Origin: Microbacterium sp. RURRCA19A
Lineage (GTDB): Bacteria > Actinomycetota > Actinomycetes > Actinomycetales > Microbacteriaceae
DNA length: 64,000 bases
Assembly: GCF_900156455.1 (NCBI RefSeq)
Contig: NZ_FTNQ01000001.1
Location: 1,426,001-1,490,000 of the forward strand
Direction: 5' to 3'
The notes beneath the pieces were generated by a model, which had not been told where the DNA came from, did not search any database, and worked only from the letters and a program-made list of their open reading frames with translations. Each line of letters opens with the position of its first letter. The stretch's first letter is position 1. The translations under genes and the position numbers were made by a program. Of this stretch, positions 43,432 to 54,242 are shown piece after piece.

Positions 43432-43968
43432 CTACTTACCACTCTTTCCGGCCTTGCGGCGCACAACCTCACCCGCGTACCGCACACCCTTGCCCTTGTA
43501 GGGCTCGGGCTTGCGGATCTTGCGGATGTTGGCGGCGGCCTCGCCGACGGCCTGCTTGTCGATGCCGCTCACGGTCAGCTTGTTGTTGCCTTCGACCGTG
43601 AGGGTGATGCCCGCGGGCGGGTCGATCAGGACGGGGTGCGAGAAGCCGAGGGCGAACTCGACCGAGCTCCCCTTCTGCGCCACGCGGTAACCCGTGCCGA
43701 CGACCTCGAGGCCCTTGGTGTAGCCCTGGGTGACACCGATGATGTTGTTGTTGATGAGCGTGCGGGTCAGGCCGTGGAGCGACCGCGACTCGCGCTCGTC
43801 GTCGGGGCGGGTGACGAGAACCTGGTTCTCCTCGACCGACACCTCGAGGGGGGATGCCACGGTGAGCGTGAGCTCGCCCTTGGGGCCCTTGACGGCGACC
43901 TCCCGGCCGTTCACCGAAACGGTGACGCCGGCGGGGATGTCGATGGGAAGACGTCCGATACGCGACAT
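43432..43968 (-). CDS. rplF: 50S ribosomal protein L6
   Basis: A 178-residue protein with [17 protein letters not shown], the two L6 repeats and [21 protein letters not shown] at the C-terminus. Six bases after rpsH. Confidence 0.98.
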   Translation of the reverse strand: MSRIGRLPIDIPAGVTVSVNGREVAVKGPKGELTLTVASPLEVSVEENQVLVTRPDDERESRSLHGLTRTLINNNIIGVTQGYTKGLEVVGTGYRVAQKGSSVEFALGFSHPVLIDPPAGITLTVEGNNKLTVSGIDKQAVGEAAANIRKIRKPEPYKGKGVRYAGEVVRRKAGKSGK

Positions 43969-43974
43969 GTCAGA

Positions 43975-44373
43975 TCACCACACGTAGGCGAGGACTTCCC
44001 CGCCGACGCCCTTCTGCTCGGCCTGACGGTCGGTGAGGAGACCGGAGGAGGTGGACAGGATGGCGACGCCCAGGCCGCCGAGGACCGTGGGGACCTCGGT
44101 GGACTTCGCGTACACGCGGAGGCCGGGCTTCGACACGCGCTTGATGCCGGCGATCGACCGCTCGCGGTTCGGGCCGTACTTCAGCGTCATGGTGAGGGTC
44201 TGGCCGACACGGGCGTCCGAAACGGACCAGTCGGCGATGTAACCCTCCTGCTTGAGGATCTGGGCGATGTGCGTCTTGAGCTTCGAGCTCGGCAGCGACA
44301 CGGAATCGTGATGTGCCGAGTTCGCGTTGCGCAGACGGGTCAGCATGTCTGCGACCGGGTCTGTCATCGTCAT
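43975..44373 (-). CDS. rpsH: 30S ribosomal protein S8
   Basis: A 132-residue protein: [40 protein letters not shown] and [29 protein letters not shown]. It directly follows rplE after a 91-base gap; the S14 gene usual at this position is missing. Confidence 0.98.
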   Translation of the reverse strand: MTMTDPVADMLTRLRNANSAHHDSVSLPSSKLKTHIAQILKQEGYIADWSVSDARVGQTLTMTLKYGPNRERSIAGIKRVSKPGLRVYAKSTEVPTVLGGLGVAILSTSSGLLTDRQAEQKGVGGEVLAYVW

Positions 44374-44436
44374 GTGTTGCTTCTTTCGATCATGAGGTTT
44401 CGACTGCCGTTACACGACAGGCGACCTTCGATGAGA

Positions 44437-44458
44437 GGCCCCCGGGATCCCGGGGGCC
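44437..44458. repeat. 22-base perfect palindrome between rplE and rpsH
   Basis: A perfect GC-rich palindrome with axis between 44447 and 44448, starting GGCCCCCGGGA. As RNA it would fold into a hairpin just after rplE. No T-run follows, so it may stabilise or process mRNA or attenuate transcription. It lies where rpsN is found in other spc operons. Confidence 0.7.
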
Positions 44459-44464
44459 CGGGGC

Positions 44465-45055
44465 TCAGGCCTGAGCGTCCGCCGACTGGAACGGGAAGCC
44501 GAGCTGACGCAGCAGCGAGCGGCCCTCGTCATCGGTCTTGGCGGTGGTGACGATCGTGATGTCGAAACCACGCACGCGGTCGATGCGGTCCTGATCGATC
44601 TCGTGGAACACGGACTGCTCCTGGAGACCGAAGGTGTAGTTGCCGTTGCCGTCGAACTGCTTGGCCGAGAGACCGCGGAAGTCGCGGATACGGGGCAGCG
44701 CGAGGTTGACGAGACGGTCCACGAACTCCCAGGCACGGTCGCCCCGGAGGGTGACGTGCGCACCGATGGCCTGGCCCTCGCGCAGCTTGAACTGCGCGAT
44801 GGACTTGCGGGCCTTGGTGACGATGGGCTTCTGACCGGTGATCTTGGTGAGGTCCTCGACCGCGCCATCGATCACCTTGCTGTCGCGAGCAGCCTCGCCG
44901 ACACCGGTGTTCACGACGACCTTGACCAGACCGGGGATCTGCATGACGTTCGCGTAGCCGAACTCTTCCTGCAGGGCCTTCTTGATCTCGGTGTTGTACT
45001 TCTGCTTCAGGCGGGGCTGGATCTTGCCAGCCTCCACGGCAGTGTCGGTGCTCAT
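44465..45055 (-). CDS. rplE: 50S ribosomal protein L5
   Basis: A 196-residue protein with [39 protein letters not shown] and [20 protein letters not shown]. Two bases after rplX; followed by the palindrome and rpsH. Confidence 0.97.
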   Translation of the reverse strand: MSTDTAVEAGKIQPRLKQKYNTEIKKALQEEFGYANVMQIPGLVKVVVNTGVGEAARDSKVIDGAVEDLTKITGQKPIVTKARKSIAQFKLREGQAIGAHVTLRGDRAWEFVDRLVNLALPRIRDFRGLSAKQFDGNGNYTFGLQEQSVFHEIDQDRIDRVRGFDITIVTTAKTDDEGRSLLRQLGFPFQSADAQA

Positions 45056-45057
45056 AT

Positions 45058-45417
45058 TCAGAGGTCCTTGCCTGACTTCTTCGCGTAGCGCACACGGACG
45101 GTGCGCTTGACGCCGTCCTTCACCTGCTCCTCGACGCGGTGACCGACACGGGTCGGCTTCTTGGTCGAGGGGTCGACGATCGCGACGTTGGAGATGTGGA
45201 TCGGGGCCTCGAACGTCTCGATGCCACCGGTCTTGGTGCCGCGCTGGGACTGGCCGACGCGGTTGTGCTTGGTGACGTAGTTGACGCCCTCGACGATAAC
45301 GCGGTTCTGCTCGGTGAGGACCTCGAGGACCTTACCCTGCTTGCCGCGGTCGCCGCCCTTGTCCTGCTTCTTGCCCGAGATGACCTGAACCAGGTCACCC
45401 TTCTTGATCTTCGCCAT
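45058..45417 (-). CDS. rplX: 50S ribosomal protein L24
   Basis: A 119-residue KOW-domain protein: [20 protein letters not shown] and [18 protein letters not shown], typical of L24. Two bases after rplN. Confidence 0.97.
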   Translation of the reverse strand: MAKIKKGDLVQVISGKKQDKGGDRGKQGKVLEVLTEQNRVIVEGVNYVTKHNRVGQSQRGTKTGGIETFEAPIHISNVAIVDPSTKKPTRVGHRVEEQVKDGVKRTVRVRYAKKSGKDL

Positions 45418-45419
45418 GA

Positions 45420-45788
45420 TCAGATGACCTCCGGGGCGAGCGAGACGATCTTCATGAACTTCTTGTCGCGAAGCTCACGGCCGACCGGTCCGAAGATGCG
45501 GGTGCCGCGGGGCTCCCCGTCGTTCTTCAGGATCACGGCGGCGTTCTCGTCGAACTTGATGTACGAGCCGTCGGGACGACGGGTCTGCTTGACCACACGG
45601 ACGACGACGGCCTTGACCACGTCGCCCTTCTTGACGTTTCCACCGGGGATCGCGTCCTTGACCGTGGCGACGATGACGTCGCCCAGGCCCGCGTACCGGC
45701 GGTTCGAGCCGCCCAGCACACGGATGGTCAGCAGCTCCTTGGCGCCGGTGTTGTCGGCGACCTTCAGCCGGGATTCGTTCTGAATCAC
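45420..45788 (-). CDS. rplN: 50S ribosomal protein L14
   Basis: A 122-residue protein, [20 protein letters not shown] to [11 protein letters not shown] start at 45788. It follows rpsQ by 35 bases and begins the spc half of the cluster. Confidence 0.98.
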   Translation of the reverse strand: MIQNESRLKVADNTGAKELLTIRVLGGSNRRYAGLGDVIVATVKDAIPGGNVKKGDVVKAVVVRVVKQTRRPDGSYIKFDENAAVILKNDGEPRGTRIFGPVGRELRDKKFMKIVSLAPEVI

Positions 45789-45823
45789 TTGTTACTCCTT
45801 GGGTTCCAAGCAAGCCGCGAGGC

Positions 45824-46156
45824 TTACTTGGCCTTCTCGAGGATCTCGACCAGGCGCCAGCGCTTGGTGGCGCTGAGCGGACGGGTCTCGTTGATGACGA
45901 CCAGGTCGCCGATGCCGGCCGAGTTCGTCTCGTCGTGGGCCTTGACCTTCGACGTGCGACGGATGACCTTGCCGTAGAGCGGGTGCTTCACCCGGTCCTC
46001 GACCTCGACGACGATCGTCTTGTCCATCTTGTCGCTGACGACGTAGCCACGACGCGCCTTGCGGTAACCGCGGGCGCTCTCGTCACGGACGTCGTTCGCG
46101 GCGTGCTCGTGGCCGACGACCTGCGCCTCGGCTTCTGCCTTCTTCGCGGTAGCCAT
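45824..46156 (-). CDS. rpsQ: 30S ribosomal protein S17 with N-terminal extension
   Basis: A 110-residue protein. About 30 extra N-terminal residues ([20 protein letters not shown]) precede the S17 OB-fold ([40 protein letters not shown]). Overlaps rpmC by one base. Confidence 0.97.
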   Translation of the reverse strand: MATAKKAEAEAQVVGHEHAANDVRDESARGYRKARRGYVVSDKMDKTIVVEVEDRVKHPLYGKVIRRTSKVKAHDETNSAGIGDLVVINETRPLSATKRWRLVEILEKAK

Positions 46157-46466
46157 TACTCCGCCTCTTCCTTCGCGGCGTCGTCGGCGGCATCCGCCTT
46201 CTTCGCCTTGCTCTTCTTCGCCTTCGTCGCCTCGACCGGGGCCGGGGTGGCGCGGATGCCGAGCTCGCGCTCACGGATCACCGTGTACAGGCGCGCGATG
46301 TCGCGCTTGACTGCACGGATGCGGCCGTGGCTCTCGAGCTGGCCGGTGGCCGACTGGAAGCGCAGGTTGAACAGCTCTTCCTTGGCCTTGCGCAGCTCCT
46401 CGACGAGGCGCTGGTCTTCGAACGTGTCGAGCTCGCTCGGGGCGAGCTGCTTGGTGCCGATCGCCA

Positions 46467-46467
<1 letters not shown>
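46156..46467 (-). CDS. rpmC: 50S ribosomal protein L29 with C-terminal extension
   Basis: A 103-residue protein. The L29 core is residues ~1-75 ([38 protein letters not shown]); an extra Lys/Ala/Asp/Glu-rich tail of about 25 residues follows. One-base overlap at both ends. Confidence 0.97.
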
Positions 46468-46885
<418 letters not shown>

Positions 46886-46886
<1 letters not shown>

Positions 46887-47644
46887 TACGCCGACGCTCC
46901 TTCTGCCACGGGGGCCTCGTTGCGCGGGCCACGACGACGGTCGCCACCGCGGTCGTCACGACCGCGCGACTTGGGCGCGTTGGCCTGCTCGCGGGCGAGC
47001 TCCTTGTTGGTGAGGTCGCCCTTGTAGATCCAGACCTTCACGCCGATGCGGCCGAAGGTCGTCTTGGCCTCGTAGAAGCCGTAGTCGATGTTCGCACGCA
47101 GGGTGTGCAGGGGCACACGGCCTTCGCGGTAGAACTCCGAGCGGCTCATCTCGGCGCCGCCGAGGCGGCCGGACACCTGGATGCGGACACCCTTGGCGCC
47201 CGCGCGCTGCGCGCCCTGCAGGCCCTTGCGCATCGCGCGGCGGAAGGCCACGCGGGCGGAGAGCTGCTCGGCGACACCCTGGGCGACCAGCTGAGCGTCC
47301 GCCTCGGGGTTCTTGACCTCGAGGATGTTCAGCTGGATCTGCTTGCCGGTGAGCTTCTCGAGGTCGGCGCGGATGCGCTCGGCCTCGGCGCCGCGGCGAC
47401 CGATCACGATGCCCGGGCGGGCGGTGTGGATGTCGACGCGGACGCGGTCACGCGTGCGCTCGATCTCGATGTTGCTGACGCCCGCGCGGTCGAGCGAGGT
47501 GGTCAGCAGGCGACGGATCTTGATGTCCTCGGCGAGGTAGTCGGCGTAGCGCTGTCCGGGCTTCGTCGAGTCGGAGAACCAGCGCGACACGTGGTCGGTG
47601 GTGATGCCGAGGCGGAAGCCGTACGGGTTGACCTTCTGTCCCAT
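46886..47644 (-). CDS. rpsC: 30S ribosomal protein S3
   Basis: A 252-residue protein with the KH domain ([20 protein letters not shown]) and [20 protein letters not shown]. An Arg/Asp-rich tail ends the protein. Standard S10-operon position. Confidence 0.98.
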
Positions 47645-48042
47645 TACTTGCTCGCCTTCTTGTTGGCGCGAGCCGGGGCCGCAGCTGCGTCTTCCGGCGT
47701 CGCGAGCACGACCGTGATGTGGCTCGTGCGCTTCTTGATCTGGAAGGCGCGACCCTGTGCGCGGGGCTGGAAACGCTTCAGCGTCGTGCCCTCGTCGACG
47801 TACGCGTTCTTCACGTACAGGTCGGCGTCATCCAGGTACTCGTTCGTCTTGTCGGCGGTGACGCGAGCGTTCGCGATCGCCGAGGCGACGAGCTTGTAGA
47901 TCGGCTCGCTCGCGCCCTGCGGCGCGAACTTCAGGATGGCGAGGGCCTCTTCGGCCTGCTTCCCCTTGATGAGAGCGACGACACGACGAGCCTTCTGAGG
48001 GGTCACGCGGATGTGTCGCACGCGTGCGATGGACTCCACCAT
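47644..48042 (-). CDS. rplV: 50S ribosomal protein L22
   Basis: A 132-residue protein: [20 protein letters not shown] and [20 protein letters not shown], the tunnel-lining hairpin. Short Ala/Lys tail. One-base overlap with rpsC. Confidence 0.97.
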   Translation of the reverse strand: MVESIARVRHIRVTPQKARRVVALIKGKQAEEALAILKFAPQGASEPIYKLVASAIANARVTADKTNEYLDDADLYVKNAYVDEGTTLKRFQPRAQGRAFQIKKRTSHITVVLATPEDAAAAPARANKKASK

Positions 48043-48067
48043 TTCTCTCTCCTCTTACGCCCCCGCG

Positions 48068-48349
48068 TCAGCGGCGGCGGCCCTTCTTGTCGTCCTTCAC
48101 GTGGCCGCGGAAGGTGCGGGTGGGCGAGAACTCGCCCAGCTTGTGGCCGACCATGGTCTCGGTCACGAACACGGGGATGTGCTTGCGACCGTCGTGCACG
48201 GCGATGGTGTGTCCCAGCATGGCGGGGATGATCATCGAACGGCGCGACCAGGTCTTGATGACGTTCTTGGTGCCGGCTTCGTTCTGCGAGACGACCTTGC
48301 GAAGCAGGTGCTCGTCGACGAAGGGGCCCTTCTTAAGGCTGCGAGGCAT
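48068..48349 (-). CDS. rpsS: 30S ribosomal protein S19
   Basis: A 93-residue protein: [39 protein letters not shown] and [13 protein letters not shown]. Standard. Confidence 0.98.
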   Translation of the reverse strand: MPRSLKKGPFVDEHLLRKVVSQNEAGTKNVIKTWSRRSMIIPAMLGHTIAVHDGRKHIPVFVTETMVGHKLGEFSPTRTFRGHVKDDKKGRRR

Positions 48350-48361
48350 CTTCCTCTACTC

Positions 48362-49201
<840 letters not shown>

Positions 49202-49225
49202 TGTTCTTGTCCTCTATCCCGACCG

Positions 49226-49525
49226 TCAGCCGACTGCCGTGAAGATGTCGATGGTGCCCGACTTGAGGCTGACGATCGCGCGCTTGGTGTCCTTGCGCTT
49301 GCCGATGCCGAAGCGGGTGCGACGGGCCTTGCCCACGCGGTTGATCGTGTTGACCGAAGCCACCTTGACGCCGAAGATCTTCTCGATCGCGAGCTTGATC
49401 TCGGTCTTCGAGGCGCGGGGGTCCACGAGGAACGTGTACTTGCCCTCGTCGATGAGCGAGTAGCTCTTCTCGGAGACGACCGGCTTCAGGATGATGTCGC
49501 GCGGGTCCTTGTTGACGGCGGTCAT
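49226..49525 (-). CDS. rplW: 50S ribosomal protein L23
   Basis: A 99-residue protein: [40 protein letters not shown]. Overlaps rplD by four bases. Confidence 0.97.
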   Translation of the reverse strand: MTAVNKDPRDIILKPVVSEKSYSLIDEGKYTFLVDPRASKTEIKLAIEKIFGVKVASVNTINRVGKARRTRFGIGKRKDTKRAIVSLKSGTIDIFTAVG

Positions 49526-50184
49526 GCCGAGACCTCCTCGGTGGCGCCGGACTTCGAGGCGACGAACGCGTCGTAGGCGGCCTTGGTGAAGACGATGTCG
49601 TCGGAGACGAGCACGTCGTAGGCGTTCAGCTGGCCGAAGGTCAGCACGTGGACGTACGCGAGGTTGCGCACGCTCTTCACCGTCAGCTCGTCGTCGCGGT
49701 CGATGACCACGAGGACGTTCTTGACGGCGCCGAAGGCGGTCAGAACCGCGGCGGCGGCCTTGGTCGACGGGGCACCCTCGATGCCGAACGACTCCACGAC
49801 GTGGAGACGCTCACCGCGAGCGCGGTCGCTCAGCGCGCCCAGGAGCGCGGCGGCGATCATCTTCTTGGGGGTGCGCTGGCCGTAGTCGCGGGGCTTGGGG
49901 CCGTGCACGATGCCACCACCGGTCATGTGCGGTGCGCGGATCGAGCCCTGACGGGCGTTACCCGTGCCCTTCTGCTTGAAGGGCTTGCGACCGGCACCGG
50001 AGACCTCGCCACGACGCTTGGTCGAGTGCGTGCCCTGGCGGGCGGCGGCGCGCTGGGCGACGACGACCTGGTGGATCAGCGGGATGTTCGTCTTGACGTC
50101 GAAGATCGCGGCGGGCAGCTCCACGGAGCCGGCCTTCTTGCCGTCGGACTTGCGAACGTCGAGCGCGAGAGTCGAGTCAGCCAT
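49522..50184 (-). CDS. rplD: 50S ribosomal protein L4
   Basis: A 220-residue protein: [39 protein letters not shown] and [20 protein letters not shown] 50184 is preferred; ATG 50196 would overlap the rplC stop. Confidence 0.97.
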   Translation of the reverse strand: MADSTLALDVRKSDGKKAGSVELPAAIFDVKTNIPLIHQVVVAQRAAARQGTHSTKRRGEVSGAGRKPFKQKGTGNARQGSIRAPHMTGGGIVHGPKPRDYGQRTPKKMIAAALLGALSDRARGERLHVVESFGIEGAPSTKAAAAVLTAFGAVKNVLVVIDRDDELTVKSVRNLAYVHVLTFGQLNAYDVLVSDDIVFTKAAYDAFVASKSGATEEVSA

Positions 50185-50188
50185 GAGA

Positions 50189-50848
50189 TCAGGCACCCTT
50201 CACTGCGTTGCGGACGTAGACGATGCGGCCACGCGCACCGGGGACGGCGCCCTTGACGAGCAGCAGACCCTTCTCGGCGTCGACGGCGTGCACCGTGAGG
50301 TTGAGGACGGTCACGCGCTCGCCACCCATACGGCCGGCCATGCGCATGCCCTTGAAGACGCGGCTCGGGGTCGACGAGGCGCCGATCGAACCGGGCTTGC
50401 GGTGGTTGCGGTGCGCACCGTGCGAAGCGGAGACACCCTTGAAGTTGTGACGCTTCATGACACCCGCGGTGCCCTTGCCCTTGCTGGTGCCGACGACGTC
50501 GACCAGCTGGCCGGCCTCGAAGAGACCGTCGACCGTGAGCTCCTGACCGAGCGAGTAGTCAGCGGCATCCGCGGTGCGGACCTCGGTGAGGTGGCGGCGC
50601 GGGGTGACACCCGCGGCCTCGAAGTGGGCCGTCAGGGGCTTGTTCACCTTGCGGGGGTCGATCTGGCCGTAGCCGATCTGAACGGCGTTGTAGCCGTCCT
50701 TCTCGACCGAGCGGAGCTGGGTCACGACGTTCGGGGCGACCTCGATGACGGTGACGGGAACGAGCTTGCCGTTCTCGTCCCACACCTGGGTCATGCCGAG
50801 CTTGGTGCCGAGGAGGCCCTTGGAGATCTTGGAGTTGATGTCAGCCAT
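50189..50848 (-). CDS. rplC: 50S ribosomal protein L3
   Basis: A 219-residue protein: [39 protein letters not shown] and [19 protein letters not shown] 50848 agrees with the family start; upstream frame is an rpsJ shadow. Confidence 0.98.
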   Translation of the reverse strand: MADINSKISKGLLGTKLGMTQVWDENGKLVPVTVIEVAPNVVTQLRSVEKDGYNAVQIGYGQIDPRKVNKPLTAHFEAAGVTPRRHLTEVRTADAADYSLGQELTVDGLFEAGQLVDVVGTSKGKGTAGVMKRHNFKGVSASHGAHRNHRKPGSIGASSTPSRVFKGMRMAGRMGGERVTVLNLTVHAVDAEKGLLLVKGAVPGARGRIVYVRNAVKGA

Positions 50849-50856
50849 GTCGAACC

Positions 50857-51165
50857 TCAGAGCTTGATCTCGATGTTGACATCGGCCGGGAGGTCGAGAC
50901 GCATCAGCGAGTCGACGGCCTTGGGCGTCGGGTCGATGATGTCGATGAGGCGCTTGTGGGTGCGCATCTCGAAGTGCTCGCGGCTGTCCTTGTACTTGTG
51001 GGGCGACCGGATGACGCACACGACGTTCTTCTCGGTCGGCAGGGGGACCGGGCCCACCACGGTGGCACCGGCACGGGTCACGGTGTCGACGATCTTGCGC
51101 GCGGACGAGTCCAGTCCGGCGTGGTCGTACGACTTCAGGCGAATGCGGATCTTCTGTCCCGCCAT
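50857..51165 (-). CDS. rpsJ: 30S ribosomal protein S10
   Basis: A 102-residue protein: [58 protein letters not shown]. First gene of the S10 operon; no tuf, fusA, rpsG or rpsL upstream within the window. Confidence 0.98.
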   Translation of the reverse strand: MAGQKIRIRLKSYDHAGLDSSARKIVDTVTRAGATVVGPVPLPTEKNVVCVIRSPHKYKDSREHFEMRTHKRLIDIIDPTPKAVDSLMRLDLPADVNIEIKL

Positions 51166-51474
51166 TGTCTGCTCACTCTCTTTATCGCGTCTTACCCGAC
51201 CAAGGGCATCGGACGCACGGTGGCGCTCTCGCGCCCTGGCACTTCCCCTCGCTCACGCGAGAGATGCTGCACCGCTGTTCAGCTGTCAAACCGGATGCCA
51301 TGGCTTCCGGCCCGCCCCTCGCGCGCAGGCGCGCGGCTCCCGTGAAGGAAGAGGGGGTTCGGTGTGTGTTCTGCTACCCGCGGCCCAGGACCCTGCGCTC
51401 ACGCGCCGCCTGTGCACTGCCCTGGCAGTGATCCTGGCGCGCGCCGAGCGCACGCCGGAATGTGGAACCTGGAT

Positions 51475-51503
51475 AGTCTACGGGGCGCCCGGGCGTGTCG
51501 CAA
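51475..51503 (-). promoter_or_regulatory. Promoter of the S10-spc ribosomal operon
   Basis: On the minus strand TTGCGA (51503-51498) and TAGACT (51480-51475) are separated by exactly 17 bases. Transcription would start near 51468, about 300 bases before rpsJ. Confidence 0.7.
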
Positions 51504-51555
51504 ACCCGGGCGTGTCGCACGCGGCATATCCTCAGCCCCCGGTCCGGAACACCAC

Positions 51556-51586
51556 GACGCCGTCCCCGATTTCCGGGGACGGCGTC
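51556..51586 (-). terminator. Terminator after the antitoxin-like gene
   Basis: A perfect 13-base stem (51556-51568 with 51574-51586) around a five-base loop, 18 bases after the stop of the gene at 51604. Confidence 0.8.
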
Positions 51587-51603
51587 GAAGGGATGTATGT
51601 CGG

Positions 51604-51819
51604 TCAGGCGTTGCCGATGGACTCGTCGACGTTCTCGCGCACCTCGTCGACCTTCGAGTGCTGTTCGGCGGGCACGATCTTCTTGACGGCGTCCGCGGCA
51701 CCGTCGAGGAGCTTGTCGCTGACCTCTTCGGCCTTCTCGCTCTTGAGCGCCTCCTCGATCTTGTCGCGGTTCTGGTCGAACAGCTGCTTGCCCTTGTTGA
51801 TGATGTCGTCGACGCCCAT
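51604..51819 (-). CDS. Small helical protein, MT0933-antitoxin-like
   Basis: A 71-residue charged helical protein: MGVDDIINKGKQLFDQNRDK, KAEEVSDKLLDGAADAVKK and VDEVRENVDESIG. The alternating Lys/Asp/Glu helical pattern resembles MT0933-type antitoxins of actinobacteria, but no toxin gene is adjacent; CsbD/stress-type small proteins are an alternative. Its own terminator follows. Confidence 0.65.
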   Translation of the reverse strand: MGVDDIINKGKQLFDQNRDKIEEALKSEKAEEVSDKLLDGAADAVKKIVPAEQHSKVDEVRENVDESIGNA

Positions 51820-51925
51820 GGCGGTCTCCCCTCGTTCAGACGGACCTGATTCTCCGCTGGTGGGCCCATTGTGCCGACTGCGCCCCTACGGCGGAAGCCA
51901 TGTACTCCACGACATCGCTCGGAAC

Positions 51926-52849
51926 TCAGGCTGTGACGGAGGCCACGCTGTCCGCGATCATCTGCTCGAACGCGATGACGGGAGCCCATCCCGTCTCAGC
52001 CCGCAACCGTCTGGCGTCTCCCGTGATGGAGGCCGGGTCGTTCGGCCTCACGAGTGACGGATCGACTCGGGTCTCGGGCACGGGGTGCCCGAGAGCGGCA
52101 CTGACCGCCGCCAGGATCTCTCTCCCTGATCGCGTGGTGCCGGAGGCGACGTTGTAGATGTCATGCGACACGCTCGGCGCCGTGATGAGGGACAGGTACG
52201 CGCGGGCGACATCCCGGACATCGGTGTAGTCACGGCGCGTGCTGAGGGAGCCCACGGACATGACATCGCCCGAAGACGACTCCGTGATGCGGCGGATGAG
52301 GTCGGGGATGAGGAACCCGGGTCCCTGACCCGGACCGGAATGGTTGAACGGCCGCGCTACCACCGTGTCCAACCCACGGCCTCGGTAATACGCGAGCTGG
52401 TTCTCGACGAGCACCTTGCTGACGGCGTACGGAGACGAGAAACCCACGGACGCGGCCTCGTCGATGTAGGAGTCCCCGGGGCCGGTCGCGTAGACCGCGC
52501 CCGAGCTGACCCCGACGATGCGCCCCCCGCCCGAGCCCCGCAGGAGTGCCTCGGCGAGGTGGGTGACCATCGCGCTGTTGGCCGACAGATAGAGCTGCGG
52601 TCGGTTGAACGAAGCACCGACCGCTGCAAGACCGGCCAGATGTACGACGTCCGCATCCGTGGGGGCCTGCGACGGCCACTCTTCTGTGAGATCGGCACCG
52701 ACGTAGTCGTCGACGATTCCGTCGAGCGAGTCCGGGATCGGCGAGTCTCGACCGATGGCGAAGACCGAGAAGCCGGCCTCCGCCGCGATACGGCAGAGGT
52801 GAGCGCCGACGAAGCCACCGGCACCCGTGACGACGAGCGTCTGCGTCAT
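51926..52849 (-). CDS. NAD(P)-dependent sugar reductase/epimerase, GDP-4-keto-6-deoxymannose reductase-like
   Basis: A 307-residue extended SDR protein. Features: VVTGAGGFVGAHL, DLTEEWPS, VVHLAGLAAVGASFN, VSSGAVYA and YAVSKVLVE (Tyr-x3-Lys). Its partner upstream is GDP-mannose 4,6-dehydratase, so reduction of GDP-4-keto-6-deoxy-mannose to GDP-rhamnose (RMD activity) or a related 6-deoxyhexose is likely. ATG overlaps the gmd stop (ATGA). Confidence 0.86.
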   Translation of the reverse strand: MTQTLVVTGAGGFVGAHLCRIAAEAGFSVFAIGRDSPIPDSLDGIVDDYVGADLTEEWPSQAPTDADVVHLAGLAAVGASFNRPQLYLSANSAMVTHLAEALLRGSGGGRIVGVSSGAVYATGPGDSYIDEAASVGFSSPYAVSKVLVENQLAYYRGRGLDTVVARPFNHSGPGQGPGFLIPDLIRRITESSSGDVMSVGSLSTRRDYTDVRDVARAYLSLITAPSVSHDIYNVASGTTRSGREILAAVSAALGHPVPETRVDPSLVRPNDPASITGDARRLRAETGWAPVIAFEQMIADSVASVTA

Positions 52850-53847
52850 CGGTTCTGCAAGCGGCCCTGTTCCGCCAGGTCGTGGGCGACCATGAGCCGC
52901 ACGAGTCCGGGGAAGTCGACCTCGCGACGCCATCCGAGTTCGTTCTCCGCCTTGGACGGGTCGCCGAGCAGGATGTCGACTTCGGCGGGACGGAGGAACG
53001 CCGGGTTCTGCACCACGTAGGGCCGCCAGTCGTCGATCCCGATCTCCGCGAACGCGAGGGTGAGGAACTCCTCGATCGAGTGCGTCTCGCCGGTCGCGAG
53101 GACGAAGTCGTCGGGCGTCGAGTGCTGCAGCATCCGCCACATGCCCTCGACGTAGTCGCCGGCATAGCCCCAGTCGCGCTTGGGCCACAGGTCTCCGAGC
53201 TCGATGTTCGGCTGGAGCCCCAGCTTGATGCGGGCCACGGCGTGCGTGATCTTGCGGGTGACGAACTCGACGCCGCGGCGTTCTCCCTCGTGGTTGAACA
53301 GGATGCCGCAGGACACGAACATCCCGTAGCTCTCGCGGTAGTTCTTCGCGATCCAGTGACCGTACAGCTTCGCGACACCGTAGGGGCTGCGCGGGTGGAA
53401 CAGTGAGTTCTCGTTGTACCCGGCGCCGGGACGGTTGTAGTCCAGGCCGCCGAACATCTCGGAGGTGGATGCCTGGTACACCTTCGTGCGCTCGGTGCGG
53501 CCGGTGATGCGAACGGCCTCGAGCACGTTCAGAACCCCCTTGGCCGTCACGTCGGCCGTCAGCGTGGGGTTCTTGAAGGAGTACCCGACGTGGCTGATGG
53601 CGGCGAGGTTGTAGACCTCGTCGGGGTCGCTGACCTCGATCGCGCGCACCAGAGAAGTAGGGTCGATCAAGTCGCCTTCGATGAGGGTGACGTAGGGGAA
53701 CTCGGCGACGGTGGCCTCTTTGCGCGGGTTGTTCTGCCCACGGATCAGACCGAAGACCTCATAGCCCTTCGCGTGCAGAAGCTCGGCGAGGTGCCCTCCG
53801 TCTTGGCCGGTGACACCGGTGATGAGTGCTCTCTTGCTCGCAGCCAT
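52846..53847 (-). CDS. gmd: GDP-mannose 4,6-dehydratase
   Basis: A 333-residue SDR enzyme making GDP-4-keto-6-deoxy-mannose. Diagnostic motifs: GVTGQDGGHLAELLHAKGYE, GDLIDPTSL, YNLAAISHVGYSF, QASTSEMFGG, SPYGVAKLYGHW (catalytic Tyr-x3-Lys), NHEGERRGVEFVTRKI and LGDLWPKRDWGYAGDYVEGM. GAGGAAG precedes ATG 53847. Leads a two-gene operon with the reductase at 51926. It supplies a 6-deoxyhexose to the polysaccharide cluster to its right. Confidence 0.97.
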   Translation of the reverse strand: MAASKRALITGVTGQDGGHLAELLHAKGYEVFGLIRGQNNPRKEATVAEFPYVTLIEGDLIDPTSLVRAIEVSDPDEVYNLAAISHVGYSFKNPTLTADVTAKGVLNVLEAVRITGRTERTKVYQASTSEMFGGLDYNRPGAGYNENSLFHPRSPYGVAKLYGHWIAKNYRESYGMFVSCGILFNHEGERRGVEFVTRKITHAVARIKLGLQPNIELGDLWPKRDWGYAGDYVEGMWRMLQHSTPDDFVLATGETHSIEEFLTLAFAEIGIDDWRPYVVQNPAFLRPAEVDILLGDPSKAENELGWRREVDFPGLVRLMVAHDLAEQGRLQNR

Positions 53848-54242
53848 CCGCTTCTTCCTCTTCTCGACGGGCGGAAAGACGCCAGACCGACGCCAACGCT
53901 CAGCGTACCTCGGCCCCTAGGGCCACCCGCCTGGGCACTCACCAGGACACTCACCCGGACGGGCTGTGGCGCCCGCATGACACGATGCCGCCCTCGGCCG
54001 GATATATCGCGGACAACGTCGAAACCTGCGGGGCGAGGATGCCGCCTCGCGTCGCGGCTGCAGATGCCCCCGGATGCCCCGCGGACATTGGTCGCTACCG
54101 CCGCCTCCACGGCCCGCCCTAGGAAGATTCTCCTGTCCGAGGAAACCGGGCAAACCAAGGCTCCGAATGCCACTGCGAGCTATTAAGCAGTCACCACACT
54201 GACGCAGGGAAGCCGCCCAGGTACCGAATCCATAATCGTGCG
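53848..54242. other. Gene-poor divergent interval
   Basis: 395 bases. On the minus strand TACGCT (53907-53902) could be the gmd -10 box. On the plus strand CATAAT (54231-54236) lies six bases before GTG 54243. The rest has no coding frame that I can support. Confidence 0.4.
54231..54236 (+). promoter_or_regulatory. Possible -10 box for leaderless GH28 mRNA
   Basis: CATAAT ends six bases before GTG 54243; the -35 is unclear. Confidence 0.35.

Larger units (their letters stand above)
51166..51603. other. Long leader and promoter interval upstream of rpsJ
   Basis: 438 bases without a convincing gene. It contains a promoter on the minus strand (51475-51503) giving an S10-operon leader of about 300 bases, and the terminator hairpin of the next upstream gene (51556-51586). 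Short GC-rich palindromic stretches occur in the leader, but no known ribosomal protein leader motif is recognised. Confidence 0.5.

Noticed and set aside
44374..44464. A hidden rpsN gene
   Set aside because: Only 91 bases, too short for the ~61-101 residue S14, and no CxxC or S14 motif in any frame.
51604..51819. Toxin-antitoxin pair
   Set aside because: The antitoxin-like protein has no small partner gene on either side within the window.
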